Origin: Polytrichum commune
Taxonomy: Eukaryota > Streptophyta > Polytrichopsida > Polytrichales > Polytrichaceae
Reading direction: 5' to 3'
NCBI GenBank assembly: GCA_950295325.1
Contig: OX485808.1
Coordinates: 6,946,501-7,010,500, forward strand
DNA length: 64,000 bases
Part shown: positions 33,979-47,300 of the stretch, one piece after another
Layout: each line of letters begins with the position of its first letter
Numbering within the stretch: the first letter of the stretch is position 1
The notes under the pieces: model-generated
The model's input: only the letters and a program-made list of their open reading frames with translations
Told to the model about the DNA's origin: nothing
Database searches by the model: none
Position numbers and translations under genes: made by a program

Positions 33979-36900
33979 ATGGACGAAACGATTGGGAGCA
34001 CTGCTGCTCCCGATGATGCGGCTTCCGCTGACGTTGCGAACCAATCTGTTGCAAGTGAGAAAAAGGTGACTTTTGTGGCCTCTCTGCCGAAGTTGGACAA
34101 GAATCGTAATGGGACAGGGATGATTGAGCAGCAGGTGAAGTCGCCCATAGTTACTTGCGTGTTTGAGGACGACGTATGCCAGAGGAGTTTCTTGCAGTAC
34201 TTCTCCTTGACCGTTATGTGGATTCTGTGGTTCTCGTACTACCCGTTGAAATTCACGGGGTTCTTGATTGAGTGGATGCTCAACTTCCTTTCTCAGAATG
34301 GTGGACTTCTCGGCCTTCTTTACTGGGTGTTTTTTCTCGAGTGGGGTAAGCCAGCGCTACTAACACTTCCGCTAAGTACTTATTTGCAACAACTGTGATG
34401 CAACTTAAAATTGTATTTTCCAACTTTCCTGATATTCAAAGGACTATCGAAAACAAATATATATATTATTAAATTATTTGGATCAGAGAAAAAAATGTGT
34501 GAAATGTTCTTGATTGTATCGTACGATTTGGTGCTTCATCTCGCTTCTTTGAAGCGTAGAAGAAAGCAGCCCCGCCGTTCGCAACCTCCACTAACCCCAA
34601 TCTTGCATCGATGAAGTTTGAATGAGCTCCATGGGAACAAATCATCCATAAATTTTATGGCCACACTTTCAACTCTCTCTGGCTGTACCACCAATCTTGC
34701 GATCCCTGGGTCCCAATTTCGGTCCCGACTTGAAACAGGTTTGAGGTAGAGCAAAAACGAGACTATTTGATAGAGATACTTGGCGCTACATGTTGAATCT
34801 TTGAAACGTAGAAGAAAACCCGCCGTTTCACAACTTCATTCGCCCTAATTTTATATCGATCATAAAATTCGTAGAAGATATATTCCCATGGAGTTCATTC
34901 AAACACCCAATTCGTTTGTTGGAGCTCAAATTTGACAGACTCAGGTTCTGATTTGAAATTGTTTGCGCAGGTAGAATCAAGTTCCCACACCCAGATGGAG
35001 ACGATTACTACAGTTGTATTGGGCATCTGGACCCCAGGAACAACTTGTACGTCGACGACTCTAAATCAGGGAAAGCCCATAGCACGGAGGCAAACGCACA
35101 GACCTTTCCTTTTGAGCACATTGGGGCACGGTCGACCGCGGATGTGTGCGTCATGGCTGCAAAGCTTGCGTATGAGAACAAGGCTGTTGTGGAGAGGATC
35201 GTGGAACAAACCTGGAAGATGCACTTTGTTGGCTTCTGGAATTGCTGGAATGGTGAGTGCAGGTCTCTTAACTCGGGTTCTTGTCGTTCTTTAGGGTTGT
35301 GTTCAATAGTGACAGATACATACCCCACATAGAACAATAAGGATCAGCATTACACATTGGCCACAAGACCTAGATCTGCAGTGTTTTGAGTATTCAGTGA
35401 TTCTTTGGCACATTGATCAATAACTGAAGAACTCGGTTGCAGAGCATCAGAAGATGGCAAGCACCCAGGTGTTTGTGTTTACAGATAAACCCGTGGACGC
35501 GAATGCAGTTGTGGTGGCATGGCGTGGGACGGAACCATTCAATGCGTACGACTGGATCACTGACCTGGATTTTCAATGGGTGAAATTTTCAAACCACATG
35601 GGCATTCACATGGGATTTCTTGAGGCTCTGGGTCTTGGAAGCCGCACGAATAAGCAAACTTTCAAAGCGATGGGAATGAACGCAGCGATAAAGAGGCAGA
35701 GGATTGCGTTACAGGTACCTACTTACAGATGAGTCTAGTGAATTATCTTTCTAAAGCTTCTTCAAATATCCTTGCAAGTCGCGTGTCTTCGTCGATCGGT
35801 GTGGCAACGCTAGCTAATTCTTTCTACATGTGGAGATAATTGTGAGATAATTGCTCTCCTGTCTCATTTTCGGCTGAACTGAAGGACATGCGATGTTTCG
35901 GTATGGTGTACGGGATAAAAAAATGTGCAGGAGTATCTGGAGGCAGACTATCAGGAAGCTACGCATATACCAGGAACGCCCCGACCTCCTCCGACCCCGC
36001 ATCACAAGAGCAAGCAAGAGATTAAGAAGACGAAACCGACCTCTGGCCTTTCCGAAGACATCGTCCAGGAGAAGGACCTCGCGTACGACAAAATAACCAA
36101 AACAGTGTGCAAAATACTCCTGGACAACCCTAATGCCAAGGTGTTCATCACGGGCCACAGCCTGGGCGGAGCCCTTGCGACTTTGTATACTACGATCCTG
36201 CATTGCAGTGGAGAGACGGAGATGACCGGCAAAATAGCCGCCGTATACACTTTTGGACAGCCCCGGGTTGGCGACATCGGGTTTGCCAAGTATGCGACGA
36301 GAAAATTCGATAGCCGGTATTACCGTGTTGTATATTGCAACGACATGGTGCCTCGGGTGCCTTTCGATAGTAACCATTCTGGAGTCTACAATGATGAGGA
36401 GCCTTACGAACATCAGGTTTTCGCCTACAAGCATTTCGGCAAGTGCGCCTACTTCAACAGTGTGTATGATGGCAAGGTGAGATTTAAGTGATTTCTTTCT
36501 CAGCCGAATTCTCCGAATCTCGATTGACGCCCTCATGTTGCAGAGATTGGCGTATAGGTGAATCATTCGTAATCCTCTTCTTGTCACTAGCGAGGAATTC
36601 ATCAACACTGCCTAATTCGTTTCTTTATCTGTGCAGTTGACACGGGATCCTCCCAACAGAAACTTCTTTAGCTACCCCGGCATCTTCGTCATGCCTTTGA
36701 CTGCCGTGTGGGAGCTCTACCAGAGCCTGATGATCATGACCACCAAGTATGGGACCGAGTACAAGGAAACGAGCGCCTCCATCATGTTTCGTGTTTTTGG
36801 GTTACTCTTGCCGGGAGTGGCTGCTCATAGTCCTTGCAACTACGTCAACTCTGTCCGCCTCGGTCCCAACTTCCCACTCGCCGAACAACTGGCAGACGAC

Positions 36901-37119
36901 GTCGCTGACTCGGCCGCGGACGCGGTTCGAGATGTCCTCTTCGTGAGCGAAGACTTGCAAGACATCTATAACGCCATGCCCTCCGTCCCCGGGAAAGACA
37001 ACTGGAAGCTTGCATTGGAGAAAATTAGGGATAATGTATGGAGTGAGCACCCATTACAAACTCATCCATCCGCACACTCCACCTCATCCCAGACTTCACC
37101 TCCAGTCCAGCAACAATAG
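33979..37119 (+). CDS. Class 3 lipase, oil-body lipase (OBL)-like, five exons
   Basis: Exons 33979-34345, 34971-35252, 35443-35714, 35931-36476 and 36637-37119 join with GT-AG borders to 649 aa. The family hydrolyses triacylglycerols at lipid droplets. Residues 71-120 are strongly hydrophobic (FLQYFSLTVMWILW...LEWMLNFLSQNGG), as in OBL proteins where this part targets oil bodies. The catalytic core has VVVAWRGTEPFNAYDWITD, GHSLGG (Ser384), YCNDMVPRVP (Asp445) and AAHSPCNYVN (His553). The start is the first ATG of the exon, and the N-terminal 50 residues are polar. It is longer than the roughly 530 aa I recall for seed-plant OBLs, with a C-terminal tail DNWKLALEKIRDNVWSEHPL rich afterwards in Ser/Pro/Gln. 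An upstream 5' UTR intron is likely (ctcttcag at 33911-33919). Catalytic triad intact, so probably functional. Confidence 0.88.
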
Positions 37120-37882
37120 CTGAAGCAAAACCCTTTACCCTAAACCCTCCTCATCTCAGAATGCTTGGCATCCCAATGCTAGAGTGTAGATCCCTGCATA
37201 GATGCCTGCACTCCCCTTCCAAGGCAAATGATCTGGCAATCACTGCTGGTGACAACCAGAGAAGGTGGCATTGGACACTTGCTGCTACATGACAAGCCAT
37301 GGAAGCCACACTAAATTTGCATGCCACTTCCAACTTTAATCCCACACCAAATCAGATACATAGTGTACTTGGAAAGTGCGGGAAGCTGGGCACATTTGAC
37401 GCAGAGCCACGATCTAGGTAAGTTAACAACAAGCTCTCTCTTTCTTCTCAGTTCTCGAATGAGGCCCCTGTGCATAAACGCATGCTTTTGTCGGCTCTTA
37501 CTGCATTTGGGAAGCACCAACATTGAAGTGAGACCCAAATGCAGCAACGAGCTGACAAAATCATGGTGGGTTTGCTGGGTTCCGGCGCCAGTGAAGACCA
37601 ACATGTTTTACTTGAAGATAAGGTTGAAACATGAGTCCCTGATGCAAGATCTGTGAAGTACAGCAAGCATGTAGGTAGAGCTCGCATTTGTGTTGCAGAG
37701 TTTTGTAACACGCATGGATTCAGGAGGCCGGAATTGTAGTTTTGCATACATAGATGAGACTTGTGTTGTACAGGTTCTCAAATTCAACAGATTTTGTAGA
37801 TTAGTGGTCAACCTCCATTCATTGTACAAAATACTCTTATCTACATCATCTCCTTCAAAATCTAAATGATACTGGATCAGTG
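37120..37882. other. Lipase 3' flank
   Basis: Likely 3' UTR and spacer. An imperfect inverted repeat is visible between GTCGGCTCTTACTGCATTTG near 37490 and CAAATGCAGCAACGAGCTGA near 37537, a short foldback. No gene. Confidence 0.4.
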
Positions 37883-38097
37883 CTCGGGAAGTTTTTGGGC
37901 ATAGTCGGTCAAGATCCTAGTGATTCTAAAATCCAACCGGTTACATGTTGACATCTTCCGGTTTTGCTTTATTCATTTGAGGTATATTCCATAAATTCCT
38001 CTAAAATGATCGGTAATTTTCTTGAAGTCTCCAACTTCAACTGATTATTTCTCAAACTCAACCGGTTCATCTGCAACTAACTGCCAGTTCTCCCGAG
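37883..38097. mobile_element. CCGGTT-rich MITE, copy 3 (uninterrupted)
   Basis: CTCGGGAAGTTTTTGGGCAT at the left, GCCAGTTCTCCCGAG at the right; ends CTCGGGA/TCCCGAG are perfect 7-bp inverted repeats. Contains CCTCTAAAATGATCGGTAAT and AACCGGTT motifs. This is the best full-length reference (215 bp) for the family. Confidence 0.8.
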
Positions 38098-39364
38098 CCC
38101 TGTACTGGATTTTGCACCCTTTCCATAGCTTCACTTTACACTCAATGAAGAGATGTAATATTGAGCCAAGGCAGATTACCCTTCTGTATAAGGGAGTGCT
38201 TTTAGAAGAGTGCATTCCAGGAAGTGGTGAAGAGATAAATAGCCTGAGGGTACACTAAATAGTCCTATTAGTGTGGGTGGAAAATTAGTGTGAAAATAAT
38301 TAGTGTGGGTCACACTAATTTTCTAGTCAAGGTGGAATTAACATGGGTTCTAAATCCCACGTCTTTCCCCAAGTCTTCACTGAAGATTTTCAGCCAATGC
38401 ATTGAATGTTAGTTATAGGACAAAAGTAGCACAAAATAAAAATAATCACCCACACTAATCTTCTAGGAAAACAATTACTGTGGCCCTCATTAATTCTCAT
38501 TATGAAAATTAGCGTTGGCTTTAGAAAATTGGCGTGGTTCATTGCAATAGCACTTGTTTAGTGGAGGTCCCGAAACTTCCGGAATTCACATTCCGAAGGG
38601 CATTCTGCTACATAAAGAAATTCTAGATATTTACTTTTGAAAAGATGTATGCATGTCATTATGCTGAGTGGTAGGACCACATTTTTGGTAGCTAGATATT
38701 TGTATATCTAACCGAATGCCCTTCATACAAATATCTACACATTCGGCTAGATAATGAACACATAATAACAAAGGGAGAAATCTAGAAGTGCTTTACGTAT
38801 TGATGGAAGGTTGGAGACAAGCGGTTAGAACAAAAATTGCAAATAAGAGATAGATAAGGTAAGTGGCCCCTAAATGGACACTTCATCTCTTCACCACTTC
38901 TTGTAGAATATATGGAAACACTCATTTAGTGCAAGATGATGAGCAATTTCAAATCATGCCCATAGTCATTTTCCTCATGATTGTTGGAGCTCATTTGAAT
39001 TATCTTGTTCATTGTGGAAGTGCAACATATAGAAGATTTTCCAAAGACCTGAGGCGTCGATGTAGTCTTGAGTTTTCTCTAGTGAAGATTCTCTTTCTCA
39101 TATATGATCATATGATTTCACCCAATTATCCTCTAATGTTGATTATTGAATTCAAAATGGTTAACAAAGTTTGAGCATGTAATATAGTCTTTCAAAACAT
39201 ACTTTTTTGGTGTCCGGTCTTAGATCCACACCTAACCACAAACCACTCAAATATAGGTTTTTGTTTAAGACCAACATCCATAGTAGGCTTGCTTATTTTA
39301 GTGGCTCTAAACACAAGTCAATGGTGTTTCTAGTAAAGGAGCACCTCAACCTCATGAAGTTACT
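38098..39364. other. Spacer with short inverted repeats
   Basis: TTAGTGTGGGT / ACCCACACTAA style repeats at 38265-38470 belong to the ACACTAATT MITE family. No gene. Confidence 0.45.
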
Positions 39365-39687
39365 ACACTAAATATCCCAAGTAGTGAGGGTCGTACTAGT
39401 TCCCAAAGCATGCACTCTTAGCCAAATCTCTTTAGCACTAAGTTATCAACGGTTGAGTTTTTATTGAGTGACATTGATGCTCATTTAGCATAGATTTCAA
39501 GAAAATTAGTGTGTGCCACATGCTTGTCAAAGAATAGTGCTCAGTGCCGATACTTTTAGTGAATAGTGCCAGTTGCCGGGATGAACAATGCTTCCTAGAT
39601 CTTTTAGTGACACTAATTTCATAGCGGAAAGAAATTCAGTGTCACCTTCACTAATTTCCCACCCTCACTGATTGGGATGTTTAGTGT
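39365..39687. mobile_element. ACACTAAAT-type MITE, copy A
   Basis: Starts ACACTAAATATCCCAAGTAG and ends ATTGGGATGTTTAGTGT; 26-bp inverted termini with three mismatches. Interior shares GCATGCACTCTTAGCCAAAT-like and GAACAATGCTTCCTAGATCT blocks with copy B. Confidence 0.75.
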
Positions 39688-40530
39688 CAAGAGGTAAAAC
39701 GTGCATACCAATTTGCAAACACTCAAGAACCCTTCTACATGATACCAAAGCACACATCTTGTCATGATGTTTGATTTATGGTAAAATCTCAATTTTTAAA
39801 TAAAATAAAATAATATGTCGTCCTTTTATGGTAGTGTGAGTTCATTGATATGTGATCTCATGTAATGATATTGTACTTTCCAAGCACCTTGGGTAGGTGT
39901 TTGCCTAATACTTAATTTAAAAAGCCCAAACCCGTTAGGCAAGCCAAAAATAATATGTCAAATTCAAGCAATTTCAAAATACAATTAAATCAAGTTAGGC
40001 ATTCATCCAAATTTTTCTTGCGGTTTTTAGATGGCTATTGGTATTTCATCTAAGGTGGTTGATTTATCCTAAACCCTTGCCTTCACCTCCAAAGCTCCCA
40101 TCTGTTACCCTAAACTCTTATGTGACATGGTTTGCTATGAATGAGACATGTTGCATTGGTGAACAAACTTTGCTAGTGAACGAGCTTGACTAATTTATTG
40201 AATTACAACAGATGTGAGCTAAGCTTCAATGATTATGACATTTTCTAAATTTTTAAAAAGAAATTGGGCAACCCATGTCAATAATTTCCTAAAAATTTAG
40301 GCACCCTTCTATTTATATTTATTTTGCCCAAGCTGCTAGGTAACTATGTATTGGGCTAGGGGTGAAAATGTAAATATCCTTCAATACACCATTAAGCTTG
40401 ACCGGCCCTTCTTATCAGACAAAGTCTTCATGAACCAGGTGAAGGCATGTGGGCAAATATAGTCGGCTTTAACTAGTCATGGTAAGGAAGCACAATTCGC
40501 GTGGTGTTTATGGCACACAATGATGTTAAC

Positions 40531-40956
40531 TACACTAATTATCCCAATTAGTGTGTGTGGTAATAATTATATTCCCAAACACACACACATTATTTAGCCA
40601 AATCTCAAAATTAGTGAGGGTTGAAATTTTTATTGAGTGACACTAAATTATGATGCTCATTTACCATACATTTCAAGAAAATTAATGCGTGTTTTAATGT
40701 GCTTGTAGAGTGGTAAAATGTTTCTATTCAAACACATGCTTGTCACTAAAGAGTGCCAGGATGAATATTGCCAGTATTTTCAATGGATAGTGTTGCTAAG
40801 AATTAGAGTATTTTCAATGAAAAGTTTTGAGATGAATAGTGGTTCCTAGATCTTTTGGTGGCACTAATTTCATAGTATGAAGAAATTCAGTTCCACCTTC
40901 ACTAGTTTCCCACATGCACTATGAGCCCTCCCCCACAAATTGGGATAATCAATGTA
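40531..40956. mobile_element. ACACTAAAT-type MITE, copy B
   Basis: Starts TACACTAATTATCCCAATTA and ends AATTGGGATAATCAATGTAG. Same family as copy A; another end is visible near 21855-21890. Confidence 0.7.
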
Positions 40957-41180
40957 GTGACAAGGACATATTTGTTGTGTCATCAACATCAATTGTCGTA
41001 TTTGCTCCCGATTGGTAGTAACATGGTAGTCGTGAAAACATCATATGGCACGCAAAAATGTCACAAAACCCGTTTTCTCGAATACAAGGAAGGCCGGCTT
41101 GAATTGGTCTTTGAAGGCAACTTTTGCCAACTACATCTGGATGTATTTACGAAATGCTAGTAGCATGTGCATGTGATAAT

Positions 41181-41300
41181 GAAGGAAGAAGTCATGAATC
41201 TTTTTATATCATAAATGTTAAGTTCTTCATTCTTACTTCAAACACTTGTGATAGCAATCAAAACATAACGTTCATGATATAAAAAGGCTTCTTCTTTACT
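41181..41300. repeat. Foldback sequence with about 40-bp stem
   Basis: Left arm ends CTTTTTATATCATAAATGTT (41200-41219); right arm is its near complement AACGTTCATGATATAAAAAG (41267-41286), continued by GAAGAAG / CTTCTTC. Loop about 40-50 nt. Could be a small MITE or a hairpin RNA source. No evidence of transcription from sequence alone. Confidence 0.5.
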
Positions 41301-44300
41301 CTATGAACTTGTACCACATGTGCCCTCACAAAATTAGTTTCAAAATGAAAATTTTCCCAAAGTTGAAATGCATTCCACAAGACTAGAAACTGAGTTGGCC
41401 TTTGAAAAAAAAATCCCATGTGAATGTGACGTTCTCATGAATACTATATTTAGCTGAGAATGAATAACACCGCTTTTGGTGTGCATGTGGTTGTGTGCGG
41501 TTAATATCTTGTACAACTTGGTTTGTCAGCCAAGCAAGTGAGATCATCACATATGACATGGAAGCACTACATATTTGATGATAATCTTCAACCACACCTT
41601 TGCTCATCAAATAAAGTGTGACATGTACTCAGAGGATTTTGCATTTGAACAATACAGGTGTCCGCAAACAACATGGTGGTCAATCATAGCTTGTGGCATG
41701 CTCCTCACCTTGAAGCGTATATGTGGCATCACCTCATTGACTATGGCCATTTCACTTGAAAGAACACCCCTTCAAGACTACAAGACATATTGGTTTCTTA
41801 AACAACTCGACAAACAATGGGGGTGCATGTAAAATAATCCACAGACAAAGCAACAAGAACGTCTCATGGTTGTTGTGCCCCCCACCAAATGAAGGTGTGA
41901 AGAAGTAAGAGTTAGGACATCTAATTGTTTAGACACTACGAGTACACTCCTTCATACCTTGCAATTGTGTTGTGAAGGAGTTTTGGGCTTCTTGCCATTA
42001 AGGTGAGTACTGTGGTACAACTTTTTGGTCTCAGAATAGTCATTTTAGGATTTTGATAGGATGTGAATTCATATCGACACTTGCAATGTGAAATGGACAC
42101 TAAAGTAAGTTATTAGTGATCAATTATCCGAAATGAGCTAAGGGTGAGACATTTAGTTCATATGAAACAGTTCCAAGAGGAAGAGTCTTTTGGGCAGGGC
42201 AATAGACATGTGACCAAGTCGAAGAGACTTATGAAATCTGGCCCCAAGAGGCAAGGAAGCTAGTTCAGGGGATATAGAGGAGAAGAGGGGGAGGAGAAGT
42301 TAGTTCCTCTCGAGAAGAGAGTCTCCCTCGTCTTGCAGTTTTTGAGCGATTCTAGCCCTTTTTGAATGAACATTTTACTCTACATAATATAATAGCGTGA
42401 AGCTCTTCTATCAATTGTGTGTATGAGAATTGAACTTGTGGTGTTGATGCTTGTGTTGAATCGAGGGAGCCAAAGTGTATTCTTCTTGGTTCGGGAAGAA
42501 CCTAGGGAGAATCTGTGATATCTTACTCTTGTGAAGGGAGTAAGTTATCTGATGTGAGATCGTAATTTCTGTAAGTATATCAGTTACAGAGATCGAGTGT
42601 GAAACTCTGGATCGAATTGGGAATTCTTGGGAAGAGATATCCTGACCCGAATTAGTTCAACCTTAATACCTCAATTGTGCTTGATTGGTGTAAGTGGGTG
42701 TTAAGAGTGGAACTGTGTGAAACATATGAAGTGTCTCAAATCCGATATTATTATTTATGACCATACCTCACAAGTGGGATGTGAAATTACACTGTGGGGG
42801 AGTACATAAATTAATCTTGCGAAACATGTGAGAGAAATTTTCGTTACTCTCGAGAAGAGAGAGACAGAAACGTTTACACCTTGAAGTGATTTCAATGAAT
42901 GTCTTTTGGAAGACTTCAGAAGTGGTGAATTATAGTGTGAGCCTATTTGAGTATGAGTGGGTGAATGAATACTGAAACTTTGTGAAAGGATCACAGGTAC
43001 CTCTACTCATGAACCTAATGGAATTAACATTGGGAGTGATGATCACGAAGAAATGTAACCAGAAAACGAGTCGGTAACGCCGAACTCGCAAATCGAATCC
43101 TCTAGCTAGATGCAGGGAGGAAGTATAATAACTGTGTGAACTTTCTGTGAGAGAGGACTGGAAAGTGTGTGTGTGCCAAATTGCTCGAACAATTGTCTCA
43201 ACCAATTTCAACTGTCCTCAAGATTCCCTGCGTATGTGAACTCCCGAGAAGGGAGAGAATTAATCTTTTAATTGATCTGTGGGCCCTGTGAAGAAATCAG
43301 GGTGTGTATATTCCTGTGAAAGGAAGATTGAAACTTTGTAAATGTCCAATCGTTCAAAGGGCAGTCTTACACAATTTCAAAGTAGGAAGCTTCTTGTTGC
43401 GTACTCTCTCATGTGAGATAAGAAGTCGACGAACCCGAGTGAAGTTTAATTGGCTCCCTCTCTGACGCAGGAACATTGTCTGAAAACATACATTATGGAT
43501 GATAGAAGAATGCCTCCTTAATTGATAGAGAGTGAGTTAATTATTTTCTTTTTATGTGAGTCTCTGTGAAGAAGAGCATTAGCTATCTGTGGAATTTGTG
43601 AGATAATGGTAACAAATGGAGAGATGAGATGGTAGAGGAGATCTGCCCCGCGAAGCATTTGATCGAAGATAACGAGCCTGGCGGAGAAAAGGAAGAAGCC
43701 GGGTGTGGACGAAGGAGTCGCGCGAGAGGGAACTAAGCTGCCCTTTAACCCATATTGTTAGGGGGAGCACTCAAAGGCAAGCATAAAAGGAGGAGTGGCC
43801 AGCATCACCTTCGAGAACTTGACGTTGACTTGGTTACTGGTGACTGGCTACTTGTTATTGGTTACTGGATACTAAGACTATGGCCCTCTCTATAAGACGT
43901 GACTTGATACTTGTGACTGTTACTGGTGACTAGACTATGGCCGTGCCGTGCAGACTATGGTCCTACCGATTAGACTCTTACGGTTCCGGTCCGGTTTAGT
44001 TCGCTTCGCTTAGACTCGGTCACTAGGTTACTGTCACACATTAGACTTTTGTTAATTTCAATCATTTATTTTAATGCATTCAATTCCACTGTGAAAGTGT
44101 TAAGTCTAAAACTGACTAAGGAAATAATTCATTTCTGTGGTCTTTATCTAATTAAATCAATCACTTAACCATAGGAGGAGTCAAGTGTGAACATGATATC
44201 CTTACTAACTGTGGTATGGCCTATAGTCCTTGGTTACTTATTTGAAGAGACTATGGTCACCTCAAGGAGTTTTTGCCTTGGGTTTCTGAGACTATGGCGT

Positions 44301-47300
44301 ACTCAAATGTCTATGGCTGAGCCGTGACTCCCTGAATTGCAAAACACATTATAAGAGTGATGTTACTGATGAGAGCGGGTTGTGAGGGAGTGACTGATCA
44401 ATTGCATGTACTGCTGTGAGTGACCCTCAACCTTAATTGAATCAATCCTAAAACTCACTCTAGAAGTCTTTTTCCCTGTGTTTGTTGTCCTAAATACATC
44501 TTAATTCTCTTGTAATCTATCAATTAACTCAATGGTGATCCCTAGATGTAACACCTGACACTCATTTGGTCTTCCCTGTGTGGTTTTCTTAATTGGAACC
44601 CAATCTAAAAACCTATCTACAAGTACCTTTGTCACATGTTTACTCCTCTTTGTGATTCATCAAGGTCTTGTCATTTTGTACATACGGTTTGGTCCTTGTG
44701 TGGGTTCCTTCTCCTTGGCCTGTCCCAAGGAGGAGGTTGAATCTATAGCATCCTAGTAGAGATGTGCAATGTGCAAGATGATGTGTATTGAGAAAACAAA
44801 TGAAATTATACATTGGTAATCATCTATTGAGATGAATAGTGAAACCCTAATCTCAAGTTCAATAGGCGAACTTAAATCTATTCACAACTTTTGGATGATA
44901 AGCAACAATAGAGTACCGTAGGGTTTCATCACAACTTCAACATGAAGATGGCTCGGTTGAAGAGGAGGTTGGCTCATAACTTTTGCTAACTTCTTATTTA
45001 TAGTTTTGTTGGCTCTGTTTGTAGGATAGAGACTATGCATCGACTTCCCTATTTCAAGAGCAAATTTCCTAACCACTTGGACGTTACTCGTTCTTGTTAT
45101 TTTTGATCCAGTTTATTTAATGTGGATGTTAACTATAGTTGCTCTTTAAAATGTATTGAAAGAAATCTACTTAACTATAGTTATTTTGGAAGTTGTTACT
45201 TAATTATTTTAAAATTTTCGGGTGATAAATGAGTAGTCCTTGACCCGCATTTGAGAAGAAGATGCACAAAATCCAAGAAAGGTTTGATTATAAGTATAGT
45301 AAATAACCATGGACTGGGATGAGCAAAGTGGACAGCTATAATTGTAGTCTTTCATAGTAAAGGATAGAGCCTCATGGTTCTACCATTTTCTTGTTTCTTA
45401 TTACTAGAATGCTGGATTTTTTTTTGGTTGAGCATAAGTTCATATTGGTTAGTACAATCTCAATTTTAGACTGAGAATATTATTAATTCTAAGTCTCATT
45501 TGTTCTGTACTGTTGTAGTTTAGAGGATGTCATTTAAAGAGATCTTTTGTACTCACAGATAGATGTTGCACTTCCCTCAAGGAGCAAAAGTCCACAATGC
45601 AACTGTTTCTTAAGAAATGAAATGTTCTCATCAGGGCAGCAACTAAGGGAGGAAGGTGATTATTACAAATGAATGAATCTAATTCACAAGCAAGCTCATA
45701 GACCAGGTCTTTCAAGCATAGTTTTGAGAATTTATGGGTATAAACAAAGCTTACCTTCAATATCAATGCCCACCCCTAGAAATCTACACTACTTGCCCAA
45801 TAACAAATCCACTGCTTGTCCGAGAACATTGAAGAAAATCAACCCCTTTAAAGAAAATGAGTCAAAAGGATTGGGATATTGAATAGTGCACGATTTGAGA
45901 TTGATATCAATAAGCATTAAAGCTTGGGTGTGCGATGGATTGGCATTGAAAAAGAGTGTTTTGACAGACAGTCTGTGGGTCTCTAGAAGAAAGATAATTT
46001 GAACCTTGAAGGGAAGGTTTTAGACTTTATGCTATGGGTGTTGATCAGAAAATTTGTTAATTGTGTTTGCTTATTATATAAACAAATCACAGATATCTTG
46101 GCGTCGCATGAGTATTGATGTGGGCGACTAGTTATGTAACTTTTTGTACTCCAAAAAATATTGCACTCTTACCCAGGAACATTCATGATAGTTTGGATCC
46201 TAAAAGGAATTCCAATTTTGTATAGGGAATTCATGACTCAATCAACTGATGGAAGAAATCTTGTAACAGGTAATTGAGGGATATAGACACTCCATTTTGG
46301 ATATTTAGGCAAATTGATGATGGACATTCTATGCACTTTTTTCTGTAAATTATAGTTTTGAATGTACAAGACAACCTTATATTCAACCTTATATAAACTT
46401 GACCTTTTCTTTACATGAGCTTTATTATCAACGTATCCTTCAGTGAGGTCCCCATGTCATATTATTAGAGCACCTCTAGTAATGCAACAAAATCCACAGC
46501 CATGCTTTAATTCGAATTAGAATTTTGATTCCAAGACCTTTAAATCAAGGGCGTCCCTTGCAAGATAATTAGTGTGTCTTTTACTAAGTAATTGTAGGTC
46601 ACAAGAACACCATGAAACACATATCAAAGACACGCCATAACAACACAATGCCCACTACAAGCTCACATAACAACTTCAGAAGAAATCAACAAAGTTCTTA
46701 GAAACCCCAACTAACGTAAATTTGAAGAGAGGGAATTATTATATACAAGTGTACCTCTGATCCATCTAGTAGTCATAGGTCTATTGTTGGTTCATCTCAA
46801 ATGACCTCAAGTAGACTCCTATATAATAATACCAACTCTCCGGTAAATTTGCTTGAATTGGTTTCTTCTTTTAACTTGACAACTCTATTCAAGTGGTATG
46901 GGTTTAGGAATGAGGTCCAAAAATAGCTACAAGGTGGAAAAGTGGTTAGAAGAGATTGGACTACGTGCTCAAAATATGATAGCCATTGTAGGTTCAACAA
47001 TCGACATAATCGGGGGGACACAACCACTTAATAACTGTGAGAATCTCCACTTCATTAATAAATAAGGTATTCATTCAAGCTCCAAAAATTATGAGAAAAG
47101 AGTCCTCGGCCTCAATTTGGGTTCATTCATGCTAATCACATATTTCAAATCCTAGGCAAAGTGGGTAAGTCAAAGAAAGCAACCATTGAAGACTCATCTA
47201 CCTTAACCCTAACGAAGCTTTCAAAAACTCACATTGCAACAATGTAGCTGACATTGTCTTACAAGCATGCAACATGAAAGCTGACAAAATTGCAGCCGAA

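Noticed and set aside
33979-34148. Antisense frame over lipase exon 1
   Set aside because: Shadow of the coding exon.
35814-36608. 264-codon - strand frame opposite lipase exon 4
   Set aside because: Shadow frame; the + strand carries GHSLGG and intact splice sites.
45530-45766. 78-codon - strand frame as a gene
   Set aside because: Looks protein-like in places but has no recognised family, and no partner exons were found.
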